Assembly (NCBI RefSeq): GCF_900454835.1
Contig: NZ_UGTM01000002.1
Coordinates: 62,001 to 126,000 of the forward strand
DNA: 64,000 nucleotides
Direction of reading: 5' to 3'
From: Prevotella denticola
Lineage (GTDB): Bacteria > Bacteroidota > Bacteroidia > Bacteroidales > Bacteroidaceae
In this document: piece after piece, positions 41,356-49,671 of the stretch
How positions within the stretch are numbered: the stretch's first letter is position 1
Layout of the letters: every line of letters starts with the position of its first letter
Program-made: the position numbers and the translations under genes
Notes under the pieces: model-generated
What the model was told of the DNA's origin: nothing
Seen by the model: the letters and a program-made list of their open reading frames with translations, nothing else
Database searches by the model: none

Positions 41356-43047
41356 ATGAAGAAGCCCGCTCTACTTATCCTCCTCTGCACACTGGCCCTT
41401 GCAGCACAGGCGCAGACGAGCCTTGCCGACTATCTCACACGACGGCTGCCCAAGCACGAGACACGTGCCGTGTGGCTTACGACACTGGCCAACCTCGATT
41501 GGCCGAAGACCTATGCAAAGTCTGAGACTGGCATACTGCAACAGAAACAGGAACTTACCGACATCCTCGACTGCTACCGGCGGGCGAACATCAACACCGT
41601 ACTTCTGCAGACCCGCGTGCGTGCCGCCACCATTTATCCGTCAGCCATTGAGCCGTGGGACCGCTGCATCACAGGCACCGAGGGCTGTGCGCCGGGCTTC
41701 GGCTACGACCCGCTTGCCTTTGCCGTGGAGGAATGTCACAAGCGGGGCATGGAGCTTCATGCCTGGATAGCAACCATCCCCGTGGGGGCGAAGAACTCGA
41801 TGGGCTGTCGACTGCTCAGGCAGAAGGGCTTCCGGATAAGGAACTACGCTACAGGGGCGTACCTTGACCCTGCCGACCCGAACGTACCCTCCTACCTCGC
41901 TGCCATCTGCGGCGAAATCGTAAGGAACTACGATGTGGACGGCATCAACCTCGACTACATCCGTTATCCCGACGGATGGCCGCGCCCTTCTTACCGGGAC
42001 GACGACACACCCGAACGCCGGCGCAGCAACATCACGGCCATCGTACGTGCCATCCACGACGAAGTGAAAGGACTGAAGCCCTGGGTGAAGATATCCTGCT
42101 CGCCCATCGGGAAGTATTCCGACCTCAGCCGCTACAGCTCACGGAACTTCAACGCATACGACCGTGTCTCGCAGGAAGCACAGGAATGGATCAGACTGGG
42201 ACTGATGGACCAGCTCTATCCCATGCAGTATTTCCGTGGCGAAAACTACTATCCCTTCATCGCCGACTGGATGGAGAATGCCTATGGACACGACATAGTG
42301 ACCGGGCTGGGCACTTACTTCCTTGACCCACGTGAAGGCAACTGGACACTGGGCGACATAACCCGCCAGATGTACGTCAGCCGTGATGCCGGCATGGGCC
42401 ATGCACATTTCCGCTCTCATTTTCTCACTTCCAACAGACAAGGCATCTACGACTTCGAACGGCAGTTCAATGCAACCCCGTCACTTCCACCTGCCACGAA
42501 GAAAGGGAAAGCCGAAGATGCACCTGTCCTGCTGTCACGCACCCCGCTCGTACAGCGGCCGGGCGACGGATCGGCACGACTGAACTGGAAAGGAGCGTCA
42601 CCTTATTACAACATATATGCCAGCCGTTCCTTCCCCGTCGACACCCGGGACGCACGCAACCTGATATGCACCCGTTACGGCGGTCTGTCGCTGCGACTCA
42701 AGGATGTAAGTCCCGCATTGTATTTCGCCGTCACGGCCATGGACAGATACGGCAGAGAAAGCTCCCCCCTGCAGGAAGAACCCCTCTTCACGGTACAGAC
42801 ATCCCCTGCCCTGCTGGACAATGACGGCACGACGCTCATGCTCCCGGCTATGGCCAGACAGGCCGATATCGTTCGTTACGAGATACAGACGCTGCAAGGA
42901 CAAATGTTCCGCAGCAGCAGGCACTGGGACAGAAAGCATGGAAAACTGGACATCTCTGCCCTCCCCGACGGTATCTACCAGCTCCTGAGCCGTACCCGGA
43001 AGAACCGGTCCTATGTATTGGGCACGTTCCTGATAAGACGGAAATGA
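41356..43047 (+). CDS. Secreted glycosyl hydrolase-like 10 (GHL10) family protein
   Basis: 563 residues. Signal peptide MKKPALLILLCTLALAAQAQ. A (beta/alpha)8 domain of the GHL10/DUF187 family spans about 35-370: ETRAVWLTTLANLDWP at the start, NTVLLQTRVRA, VDGINLDYIRYP with the probable catalytic acid, and LMDQLYPMQYF. A fibronectin-like segment follows (about 400-480), and the last 70 residues, with LDISALPDGIYQLLSR and the basic end FLIRRK, resemble a type IX sorting domain. Relatives act on peptidoglycan-like or other polysaccharides; the substrate is unknown. The start at 41356 is set by the signal peptide. Confidence 0.87.
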   Translation: MKKPALLILLCTLALAAQAQTSLADYLTRRLPKHETRAVWLTTLANLDWPKTYAKSETGILQQKQELTDILDCYRRANINTVLLQTRVRAATIYPSAIEPWDRCITGTEGCAPGFGYDPLAFAVEECHKRGMELHAWIATIPVGAKNSMGCRLLRQKGFRIRNYATGAYLDPADPNVPSYLAAICGEIVRNYDVDGINLDYIRYPDGWPRPSYRDDDTPERRRSNITAIVRAIHDEVKGLKPWVKISCSPIGKYSDLSRYSSRNFNAYDRVSQEAQEWIRLGLMDQLYPMQYFRGENYYPFIADWMENAYGHDIVTGLGTYFLDPREGNWTLGDITRQMYVSRDAGMGHAHFRSHFLTSNRQGIYDFERQFNATPSLPPATKKGKAEDAPVLLSRTPLVQRPGDGSARLNWKGASPYYNIYASRSFPVDTRDARNLICTRYGGLSLRLKDVSPALYFAVTAMDRYGRESSPLQEEPLFTVQTSPALLDNDGTTLMLPAMARQADIVRYEIQTLQGQMFRSSRHWDRKHGKLDISALPDGIYQLLSRTRKNRSYVLGTFLIRRK

Positions 43048-43158
43048 GAAAGCAAAAACAAGTCGGAAGCCTCCATGAGACGATGCAGACCGACATGGAC
43101 GCACGTTCCCGGACGATGCCCGGATTCCAGGAAGAGAAGTCAGGCACAACCGAAAAAA

Positions 43159-43199
43159 GCCATATCAACACTCGCTGTCAGAGTTTGATATGGCTCTTT
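43159..43199 (+). terminator. Terminator after the GH10-like gene
   Basis: Arms GCCATATCAA (43159-43168)/TTGATATGGC (43185-43194), then TCTTTCC. Preceded by six A, so it may also stop the convergent pyruvate kinase transcript. Confidence 0.8.
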
Positions 43200-43267
43200 C
43201 CATTGCAGGGCGGCATCTGCAGAATCAGAAGCCGACGACGGACTCCTTATATATCCTTACCCATCCG

Positions 43268-44740
43268 TCACTTCGCTTCACCCGTCACCTCCATACAGTC
43301 CTGCTCCTTCGGGAGGTGGAAACGGTAACTGCGGTCGAATACTTCGCTCACCTTGTTGATTTCAAGGAAAGTCGTACCGCCTCCGTTACCGAACGATCCG
43401 GACAGATAGGCAATCTTGTCGTCCAGGTCGATGTACCCCTTCTGGCGGAGCATACGCAAGGCGGCAGTAAACATCTCTTCGTTCGACTTATGCTGCTGCT
43501 GGTAGACGGCTATGACACCGTAACTCATGTTCAGCCAACGTTGCACCTTTTCCTTGTAACAGATGGCCAGAACAGGGTTCGGTCCACGGAAAGCGGCAAG
43601 ATTGCGGGCCGTCTGTCCTGTCTCGCTGTCAGTGATGATTCCCTTGACACCCAGCTGTTCCGTAGCCTCAATGGCGCTGCGCGACAGGAACTCGCGCTGG
43701 TCGTTGGGGTTCGTCATGGGAACAGTGATGTGTCCGCGTTTATGGGCATCCCTCTCTGCCGCCTCGGCGATACGCGCCATCGTCTGGACAGCCTCAACCG
43801 GATACCTGCCGCTGGCCGTCTCGCCACTCAGCATCAGCGCGTCGGTGTGGCTGTAGATGGCATTGGCGATATCAGTCACCTCGGCACGGGTAGGACGGGG
43901 ATTGCAGATCATCGTATGGAGCATCTGCGTAGCTACGATGACCGGTTTCTTCTTCAGAATACACTTGTTGATAATACTGCGCTGTATGCCGGGAATCAGT
44001 TCTATCGGCACTTCAATGCCCAGGTCGCCGCGCGCAATCATGATACCGTACGAGGCGTCGATGATCTCGTCGATGTTGTCGACACCCTCCTGGTTTTCTA
44101 TCTTGGAGATAATCTTGATGTCCGAGTTGTGCTCATCGAGGATCTTCTGTACCTCCAGCACATCAGCTGCGGAACGGACGAAAGAGTGGGCAATGAAGTC
44201 AATGTCTTCCTCTATCGCCAGCAGGATGTTGCGCCTGTCCTTCTCGGTCAGTGCCGGCAGCTCGATATGCTCTCCCGGCACATTCACACTCTTGTGCGCC
44301 CCCAGGTCGCCCTCATTCTTTACCTGCGCCACCAGCATAGGACCGGCGCTCTCGACGATTTCCATGTCCAACGCTCCGTCATCGAAGAGGACGTGGTCGC
44401 CCACCTTCACGTCGCGCGAGAAGTCCGGATAGGAAACATTGATGATGTCCCTGGACGAATCGACCTCCGGACGACCGAAGATCTTTACCATGTCGCCTGC
44501 CTTGTAGTGGACAGGACTTTCCACACCCGTCGTCCTCACCTCCGGTCCCTTTGTATCAATCAGCAGTGCCAGATGCGGTGATACCGCCCGTGTGTTGCGG
44601 ATGATTTCACGTATCCCGTCCTGCGTGGCGTGAGCCGTGTTCATGCGTACGACGTTCATGCCCGAGAAGAACAGCTTCTTCAGGAAATCGACATCGCAAC
44701 GCCGGTCGCTGATTGAACATACTATCTTTGTCTGTTTCAT
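43268..44740 (-). CDS. pyk: Pyruvate kinase
   Basis: 490 residues. It converts PEP and ADP to pyruvate and ATP, the last step of glycolysis. Motifs: TKIVCSIS and MNVVRMNTAHA (N-terminal barrel), LIDTKGPEVRT, the catalytic-site signature ISKIENQEGVDNIDEI, MIARGDLGIEVP, and PTRAEVTDIANAI with LSGETASGRYP (substrate and metal binding). The C-terminal allosteric domain is present. It follows two zinc-ribbon membrane protein genes on the same strand with a 19-base gap and no own -7 element, so it seems to be the third gene of that unit. Confidence 0.96.
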   Translation of the reverse strand: MKQTKIVCSISDRRCDVDFLKKLFFSGMNVVRMNTAHATQDGIREIIRNTRAVSPHLALLIDTKGPEVRTTGVESPVHYKAGDMVKIFGRPEVDSSRDIINVSYPDFSRDVKVGDHVLFDDGALDMEIVESAGPMLVAQVKNEGDLGAHKSVNVPGEHIELPALTEKDRRNILLAIEEDIDFIAHSFVRSAADVLEVQKILDEHNSDIKIISKIENQEGVDNIDEIIDASYGIMIARGDLGIEVPIELIPGIQRSIINKCILKKKPVIVATQMLHTMICNPRPTRAEVTDIANAIYSHTDALMLSGETASGRYPVEAVQTMARIAEAAERDAHKRGHITVPMTNPNDQREFLSRSAIEATEQLGVKGIITDSETGQTARNLAAFRGPNPVLAICYKEKVQRWLNMSYGVIAVYQQQHKSNEEMFTAALRMLRQKGYIDLDDKIAYLSGSFGNGGGTTFLEINKVSEVFDRSYRFHLPKEQDCMEVTGEAK

Positions 44741-44759
44741 ATTTGACTGTGTTATTGTT

Positions 44760-45101
44760 TTAATTTGACATCGAAGAAAAAAACACGTATAAAAACGTTG
44801 ACACCAGTATCACGCCCAGCCAGAACAGCACGAAGGCAATCGTCACCTTCCGCACCAGTCCGCCTTTCGGCCATCCACGTTTCCTTCCGCCTGTGGCCTG
44901 TTTCTGGCTATCGCCCTGTACCGTCTCCGTACAGCCTGTGCCAGCTGTAGAGCCGGCTACGCCGTCTTCCGGAACAGTCCCGGGCGTGACAACCATCATG
45001 CCTTCTCCGCAATAAGGGCAGTTGCACCTTACCGTCCTGCCGGCTTCCGACTCTATGGCGAAGAGACGGTGGCAGTGTTTGCAAGCTATCTGAAACTGCA
45101 T
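44760..45101 (-). CDS. Zinc-ribbon, single-pass membrane protein (short paralogue)
   Basis: 113 residues. N-terminal zinc ribbon with CKHC (7-10) and CNCPYC, a Gly/Thr-rich linker, then one membrane helix near the C-terminus (about 87-108). The ribbon is similar to that of the neighbouring 247-residue protein (both have C-x2-C, R-x-F, then R-C-x-CPYCG), so they are paralogues. Located between that gene and pyk. Function unknown; the cytoplasmic ribbon could bind nucleic acid or protein. Confidence 0.8.
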   Translation of the reverse strand: MQFQIACKHCHRLFAIESEAGRTVRCNCPYCGEGMMVVTPGTVPEDGVAGSTAGTGCTETVQGDSQKQATGGRKRGWPKGGLVRKVTIAFVLFWLGVILVSTFLYVFFSSMSN

Positions 45102-45144
45102 ACTCTTTTCTCCTTTCTCTGAAGTACTGTCTTACATTGAAGCC

Positions 45145-45888
45145 CTACCTCACATCGTCGATGAGGATGTGACCGTCCGTCATCTTGACCCGTATGTTCC
45201 TGGTTTCCGTCAGGCCATGTTCCGACAGTCTGACTTTGTACCAGTCGTTACCCGCAGGGGTTATCCGAAGATTACGCGACAGCTCGTCAAAATCGTATTC
45301 ATTGTTGAGATTGCCGAAAGCACCCCACCATGCTGCCCACTTGTCTTCCTCGTCATCCGGACCGGTCCCGAAAATCATCTGGCGACAGTAGGGCGTGAGG
45401 TAACGGGCATAGTAGGACGGATCCGTATCGTCTGAGAGGAAGACCGCATTCTGATAGAACGACCGCAGGAACCTGCATACAGCCTGCTGCTGCTGTTCCC
45501 TTCGCTGTTCTTCCTCCACCTGCGCATCCTGCCGGGCACGGACCTGCATCAACGAGTCGGCATGCGCCTTGCGCTGTACACGGATTTCCTGCTGTGCCGC
45601 CTCCTGCCTGTCCTGCCACAGGATAAATCCGAAAGCACCCAGACCGCCCACAACAAGGACAATCAGCACCGTCAGGAGAATCTTTAGCCCCGGGCTGCCT
45701 CCCTCGCTGTCTTTCTGTCCGGAGACGGGATGCACCACCGGCGGCGTGGCGGGCTGTGCCATGGCTGGCAGATTGACCAACAGCGTCTGCCCGCAATAAG
45801 GACAGCTGCACCGCATACGGTCGCCGCCTTCTGCCGTAATCGTAAACGAACGACGGCATTTGTTACAAGTCACGTGATACTGCATCAT
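45145..45888 (-). CDS. Zinc-ribbon membrane protein with extracytoplasmic domain (long paralogue)
   Basis: 247 residues. Zinc ribbon CNKC...CSCPYCGQ (8-34), Pro-rich linker, one membrane helix (about 69-91), then an extracytoplasmic part: a Gln/Glu/Arg-rich coiled coil (95-138) and a C-terminal domain of about 110 residues containing YLTPYCRQMIFG and WYKVRLSEHG. That last part resembles small NTF2-like or DUF4878-type domains (inference by eye). Two adjacent ATG codons (45888 and 45885) are possible starts. First gene of the unit with the short paralogue and pyk; promoter at 45969. Confidence 0.8.
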   Translation of the reverse strand: MMQYHVTCNKCRRSFTITAEGGDRMRCSCPYCGQTLLVNLPAMAQPATPPVVHPVSGQKDSEGGSPGLKILLTVLIVLVVGGLGAFGFILWQDRQEAAQQEIRVQRKAHADSLMQVRARQDAQVEEEQRREQQQQAVCRFLRSFYQNAVFLSDDTDPSYYARYLTPYCRQMIFGTGPDDEEDKWAAWWGAFGNLNNEYDFDELSRNLRITPAGNDWYKVRLSEHGLTETRNIRVKMTDGHILIDDVR

Positions 45889-45968
45889 TACTGTAATTTC
45901 AACAAAAACAATGCAAGCGAGGACAAAGAAAGCGTGCTTTCAATTGGCCAGGCTCGGCTTATTCTCTG

Positions 45969-45976
45969 CAAATTTA
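45969..45976 (-). promoter_or_regulatory. Promoter of the zinc-ribbon/pyk unit
   Basis: TAAATTTG on the minus strand, 80 bases before the start at 45888. No other -7 match was found before pyk, which supports cotranscription of the three genes. Confidence 0.6.
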
Positions 45977-46442
45977 AGACTTTTCTTCCATATTTGGAAA
46001 TGTTTTAGGCAATATTATAAAGCCCTCCCGGAAAACGGAGCGATGGTATCCTCATTGCATAAAAGCAAGTTTAAAAAGAGAACCGCCGGATTATCTGCAT
46101 ACAGGGCCTGCCCCGGCAAAGAGGGAAAGTACGGACAACCGTTTCCCATATTCTTTCCTGGACCTTGGCTGCCTTGAATGCACAGGAAAGGGGGAAAGAC
46201 AATCCGATTCTTTTTCATATGCAAAGCAGGAAACATCAGGCTGAATCGGCAAAATGCGAAAAACGTCATCGGAACAGGAATAATACCGTACAGGAGATTT
46301 CCTCTTGTTTCTCATAACAGAATGAAACAACGGCTTCATATCCATTGCAGATATGTAACGAAGGACCGTCCGGACGGATGGAGAAGGAGAAAATCTGTAA
46401 TAAAAAAAATGTTTCATTGTGAATAAAAAAGTTGCATAAAAG
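45977..46442. other. Intergenic region upstream of the small RNA candidate
   Basis: About 465 bases, AT-rich towards its right end. Short open frames on both strands have no promoter and no recognisable product. No repeat seen. Confidence 0.5.
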
Positions 46443-46474
46443 TTTGCTCGTACAAAATAAATCCCTTATCTTTG
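46443..46474 (+). promoter_or_regulatory. Promoter of the small RNA candidate
   Basis: TTTG at 46443-46446 and TATCTTTG at 46467-46474, separated by exactly 20 bases: the best -33/-7 pair in this intergenic region. Confidence 0.8.
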
Positions 46475-46480
46475 CAAGCG

Positions 46481-46566
46481 TTATCCTGAATACAATCTTT
46501 TTACCTTAAAGAAACTAATACCTATTGAGATTGAATGCCCGTCGCTGTGAAGCGTAGGGCATTTTT
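46481..46566 (+). ncRNA. Candidate small RNA of about 85 bases
   Basis: A perfect promoter is followed about 85 bases later by an intrinsic terminator (arms AATGCCC 46534-46540 and GGGCATT 46557-46563, inner CGCT/AGCG with loop GTGA, then T-run). No start codon with a useful frame lies between. The unpaired 5' part is rich in A and pyrimidines (AAAGAAACTAATACC). I cannot assign it to a known RNA family by eye. Confidence 0.65.
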
Positions 46567-46840
46567 CGTTTCCATGAAAATCATCCACTGAATTTTAATG
46601 ACGTATCAGCAAGCCCGCTTCATGGAAAATATTGAACACTCCCGACCTTATTCTTTCAGTTTGAAACAAAAGAAGCTTATTGTCTGCAAACAATATGTAA
46701 TCTTTTCTTATTGCAGTCATAGACAGTCATAATCCCATGCCGGCGAAATCCCGCCGTAAACCGTCAGACAGAATGTTTCCCTGCCAGATACCCACTTGTT
46801 ATGAATTTGCATGCCGTCCTGTGATAATAGGCCGTCAGCA
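46567..46840. other. Intergenic region between small RNA candidate and mntH
   Basis: About 270 bases. Contains a 9-bp inverted repeat TTCCATGAA (46570-46578)/TTCATGGAA (46619-46627) with a long spacer. No gene seen. I looked for a manganese riboswitch before mntH and did not find one; the leader after the promoter is too short. Confidence 0.45.
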
Positions 46841-46872
46841 TTGCCGTTTCTCGCATAGATATTGTAACTTTG
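46841..46872 (+). promoter_or_regulatory. mntH promoter
   Basis: TTG at 46841-46843 and TAACTTTG at 46865-46872, 17 bases before the ATG at 46890, leaving a leader of only about 10 bases. Confidence 0.7.
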
Positions 46873-46889
46873 CAGAAAACTTGGACAGA

Positions 46890-48152
46890 ATGAAGAATAT
46901 ATTAAAAGAACTGAAACGCAAGGACCATCCCCGTGTGCTGGGAGCCCTGGATATTTTCAAGTACATCGGCCCGGGGCTGCTCGTGACCGTCGGTTTCATC
47001 GATCCGGGCAACTGGGCAAGCAACTTTGCGGCGGGCTCGGAATACGGTTATGCACTGCTGTGGGTCGTGACGCTCTCGACCATCATGCTGATTGCCCTGC
47101 AGCACAACGTGGCTCACCTGGGAATCGTGACGGGCCTCTGTCTGAGTGAGGCGACCGTAAAGTATGCACCGAAATGGGTCGGCCGGCCGATCATCGTGAG
47201 TGCCATCCTTGCCAGCATCTCCACCTCACTGGCCGAGATTCTCGGCGGCGCCATCGCCCTGCAGATGCTTTTCGGCATGAGTATCCCCACCGGATCCGTA
47301 CTGACGACGGCGGCCGTACTCATCATGCTGTTCACGAACAGTTACAGGAAGATGGAACGTGCCATCATCGGTTTCGTGTCGATGATCGGCCTGTCCTTCA
47401 TCTATGAACTGTTCCTGGTCGACATCCACTGGCCGGCCGCCATCGAGGGAGCCTTCGTCCCGACTGTTCCGCAAGGCTCGCTCCTGATCATCATGAGTGT
47501 GCTGGGGGCTGTCGTCATGCCGCACAACCTGTTCCTGCACTCCGAAATCGTGCAGAGCCGTGAGATCCATCTGGAGGGGGACGCACGCATCCGCTATATG
47601 CTGAAGTACGAATTCATTGACACGCTCTTCTCCATGATTGTGGGCTGGGCCATCAATTCTGCCATGATTCTCCTGGCGGCAAGTACGTTCTTCTCGCACG
47701 GCCAGCACGTTGACGAGCTTTCCCAGGCGCAGGCGATGCTGCAGCCGCTGCTGGGCAACAACGCTGCCAACATATTCGCAATAGCCTTGCTGCTGGCGGG
47801 AATCTCGAGTACGATAACAAGCGGGATGGCAGCCGGCAGCATCTTCTCCGGGCTGTTCGGCGAGTCGTACAATGCCAAGGACACACACTCCATCGTGGGC
47901 ATCGTCCTCTCGCTGGGCATTGCGCTCCTGATGATTTTCTTCATCGGCGATCCGTTCAAGGGCCTGATCGTCTCGCAGATGTTCCTTTCCGTACAGCTTC
48001 CGTTTACGGTGTTCCTGCAGGTCGGACTGACTTCCTCGAAGCGTGTCATGGGACAGTATGCCAACAGCAGGCCCAACATGATTTTCCTTTATTCACTGGC
48101 CGGCATCGTCACCTTGCTTAATATATGGCTGCTGATAGAGAGCGTGGCATAG
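46890..48152 (+). CDS. mntH: NRAMP-family divalent metal transporter
   Basis: 420 residues with 11 predicted membrane helices. It imports Mn2+ (and possibly Fe2+) with protons. The metal-site motifs are DPGN in helix 1 (GFIDPGNWASN) and MPHN in helix 6 (VVMPHNLFLHS), both intact. The ATG at 46890 is chosen because the promoter lies at 46865; a longer in-frame start at 46737 lies upstream of that promoter. Single-gene unit followed by the long hairpin at 48281. Regulation by a metal sensor is likely but no operator was identified. Confidence 0.95.
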   Translation: MKNILKELKRKDHPRVLGALDIFKYIGPGLLVTVGFIDPGNWASNFAAGSEYGYALLWVVTLSTIMLIALQHNVAHLGIVTGLCLSEATVKYAPKWVGRPIIVSAILASISTSLAEILGGAIALQMLFGMSIPTGSVLTTAAVLIMLFTNSYRKMERAIIGFVSMIGLSFIYELFLVDIHWPAAIEGAFVPTVPQGSLLIIMSVLGAVVMPHNLFLHSEIVQSREIHLEGDARIRYMLKYEFIDTLFSMIVGWAINSAMILLAASTFFSHGQHVDELSQAQAMLQPLLGNNAANIFAIALLLAGISSTITSGMAAGSIFSGLFGESYNAKDTHSIVGIVLSLGIALLMIFFIGDPFKGLIVSQMFLSVQLPFTVFLQVGLTSSKRVMGQYANSRPNMIFLYSLAGIVTLLNIWLLIESVA

Positions 48153-48223
48153 ACGGTATGTGCCGGCATCCGCTCCTGCCGCCTCCACGGTGTCAGGAAA
48201 ATTCACAACACGCAGCAGACTGA

Positions 48224-48323
48224 TGCCTGACAGCAGTTCAAGTAAGCACCAACCGGCCTCCAAGTAGTGCTTACTTGAAAGCGAGAAGGTGCTTAGTTGG
48301 AGTCCAACTAAGCACCTTCTCGC
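48224..48323. repeat. Intergenic hairpin repeat, family B copy 2
   Basis: Begins TGCCTGACAGCA like copy 1. First hairpin: 11-bp arms CAAGTAAGCAC (48239-48249)/GTGCTTACTTG (48267-48277) around a loop with CGGCCTCCAAG. Second hairpin: perfect 20-bp arms 48281-48300 and 48304-48323 with loop AGT, followed by TACTGTTTTG. It lies between the convergent mntH and mltG genes and may serve as terminator for both. Confidence 0.85.
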
Positions 48324-48476
48324 TACTGTTTTGTAACACTTTGATTATCTATAAGTTGCAGACGGCGAAAAGCGAACCTCCAGATGCCGCCCGGAGAACA
48401 TCGGGTGGACATCTTGTAAAGGAAATTCAAAAACGCTCCTCAGTCCGTCTGTTGCGTCCGCCCGGTACGTCCCACC

Positions 48477-49511
48477 TTAGTTGATTCCATGTGCATTCAG
48501 GGCCTTGGCATATTTCTCGGCATTCACCTGATGCTCTTCATAAGTCCTGGCGAAGTTATGCGTACCGCTGAAGTCTTCTTTTGCACACATATAGACATAG
48601 TCGTGATGCACATAGTTCAGCACGGCGTCAATGGCAGCCACCGACGGGATGCGGATCGGTCCGGGAGGAAGTCCGCGGTACTTGTAGGTGTTGTAAGGGC
48701 TGTCAACCGTGAGCCACTTTTGATAAATACGGTGAGCCGTGAAATTCTTTGTGGCGAACTTTATCGTAGGGTCGGCCTGCAGAGGCATATTGATATGCAG
48801 GCGGTTGATGTACATACCTGCTATCTTCGGCATCTCAGCCTCGTTGTCGGTCTCTTCGTCCACGATACTTGCCAGCGTGACGACCTCCGTCTGCGTGAGG
48901 CCGGCCCGCTTCGCTTTCTCTTTCCGTTCAAAGGTCCAGAACTTCTTGTTCTCTTCGCTCATCTTGTCGAGGAACTTGTCGGCCGATGTGTTCCAGTAGA
49001 AATCATAGGTGTCCGGGATGAACATCGCCGGGATTGTCTCCGGCGTGAACCCGTATTTCCTGCAGGTTTCCCTGGAGGTAAGCCGTGAAAGAAGCTCGGC
49101 ACGGGTGAACATCATCTTTCCGCTGACATCTGTCGCGAGATCCTCGAGGGTTCTTACGGGCTTGATGGTAATCCTGACTGGAGCCTGGAGACCGTTGATG
49201 ATGTGCCGGGAGGTCTGGAGCGAACCTGATGAACCTACGGAGAACCTGCCGGTCCGGATGTTCCCCGCATAGCCCATAATGCCTGCAAGCCGCTTGAAAA
49301 CCCAGTAGCCCTGCGGCGTAGAAACAGGCTGGAGCTTGGCACAGACAGAGTCTATGTTGTCGTCTTCGTCAATAAGGACGTACTCTTCCTTGCCGGTGCG
49401 GGACATTGCCGAGAAGAAAAGGAAGTAGGCCACGCCTGCCAGTACGGCGCAGACAGCCGCCATGCCCCATCGGGCTGATCCGCCCTTGCGCTTTTTATTC
49501 GTCTTTGTCAT
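48477..49511 (-). CDS. mltG: Endolytic murein transglycosylase MltG
   Basis: 344 residues. MltG cuts nascent peptidoglycan strands in the periplasm and sets glycan length. One N-terminal membrane helix (about 15-35), a LysM-like segment, then the YceG domain with LASIVDEETDNEAEMP, INRLHINMPLQADPT, YNTYKYRGLPPGPI and AKEDFSGTHNFARTYEEH. The family motif around the catalytic Glu is often written ASIVEKET; here it is ASIVDEET, with acidic residues kept. Own promoter at 49538-49566; single-gene unit. Confidence 0.93.
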   Translation of the reverse strand: MTKTNKKRKGGSARWGMAAVCAVLAGVAYFLFFSAMSRTGKEEYVLIDEDDNIDSVCAKLQPVSTPQGYWVFKRLAGIMGYAGNIRTGRFSVGSSGSLQTSRHIINGLQAPVRITIKPVRTLEDLATDVSGKMMFTRAELLSRLTSRETCRKYGFTPETIPAMFIPDTYDFYWNTSADKFLDKMSEENKKFWTFERKEKAKRAGLTQTEVVTLASIVDEETDNEAEMPKIAGMYINRLHINMPLQADPTIKFATKNFTAHRIYQKWLTVDSPYNTYKYRGLPPGPIRIPSVAAIDAVLNYVHHDYVYMCAKEDFSGTHNFARTYEEHQVNAEKYAKALNAHGIN

Positions 49512-49537
49512 CTTCGTTGTTATAGAATTCCGGGGTG

Positions 49538-49566
49538 CAAAGTTACAACATTAATGGTTGAAACAA
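49538..49566 (-). promoter_or_regulatory. mltG promoter
   Basis: On the minus strand TAACTTTG (49538-49545) with a TTG (49564-49566) about 18 bases upstream, 27 bases before the start codon. Confidence 0.65.
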
Positions 49567-49642
49567 GCAGCAAGAGGATATTTTGATGGCTGCTTTTTTT
49601 GAAATTTAAGAGAAAAAATGGTCTGTTGTCTGTATTATTGCG

Positions 49643-49650
49643 TAATTTTG
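49643..49650 (+). promoter_or_regulatory. Promoter of the HAD phosphatase gene
   Basis: TAATTTTG, 22 bases before the ATG at 49672. It rules out the longer in-frame start at 49618. Confidence 0.65.
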
Positions 49651-49671
49651 TCCGGCGAAAACAAAAGGATA

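Noticed and set aside
46567..46890. Manganese riboswitch upstream of mntH
   Set aside because: The mntH promoter is only 17 bases from the start codon, leaving no room for a leader structure, and the characteristic yybP-ykoY motifs were not seen further up.
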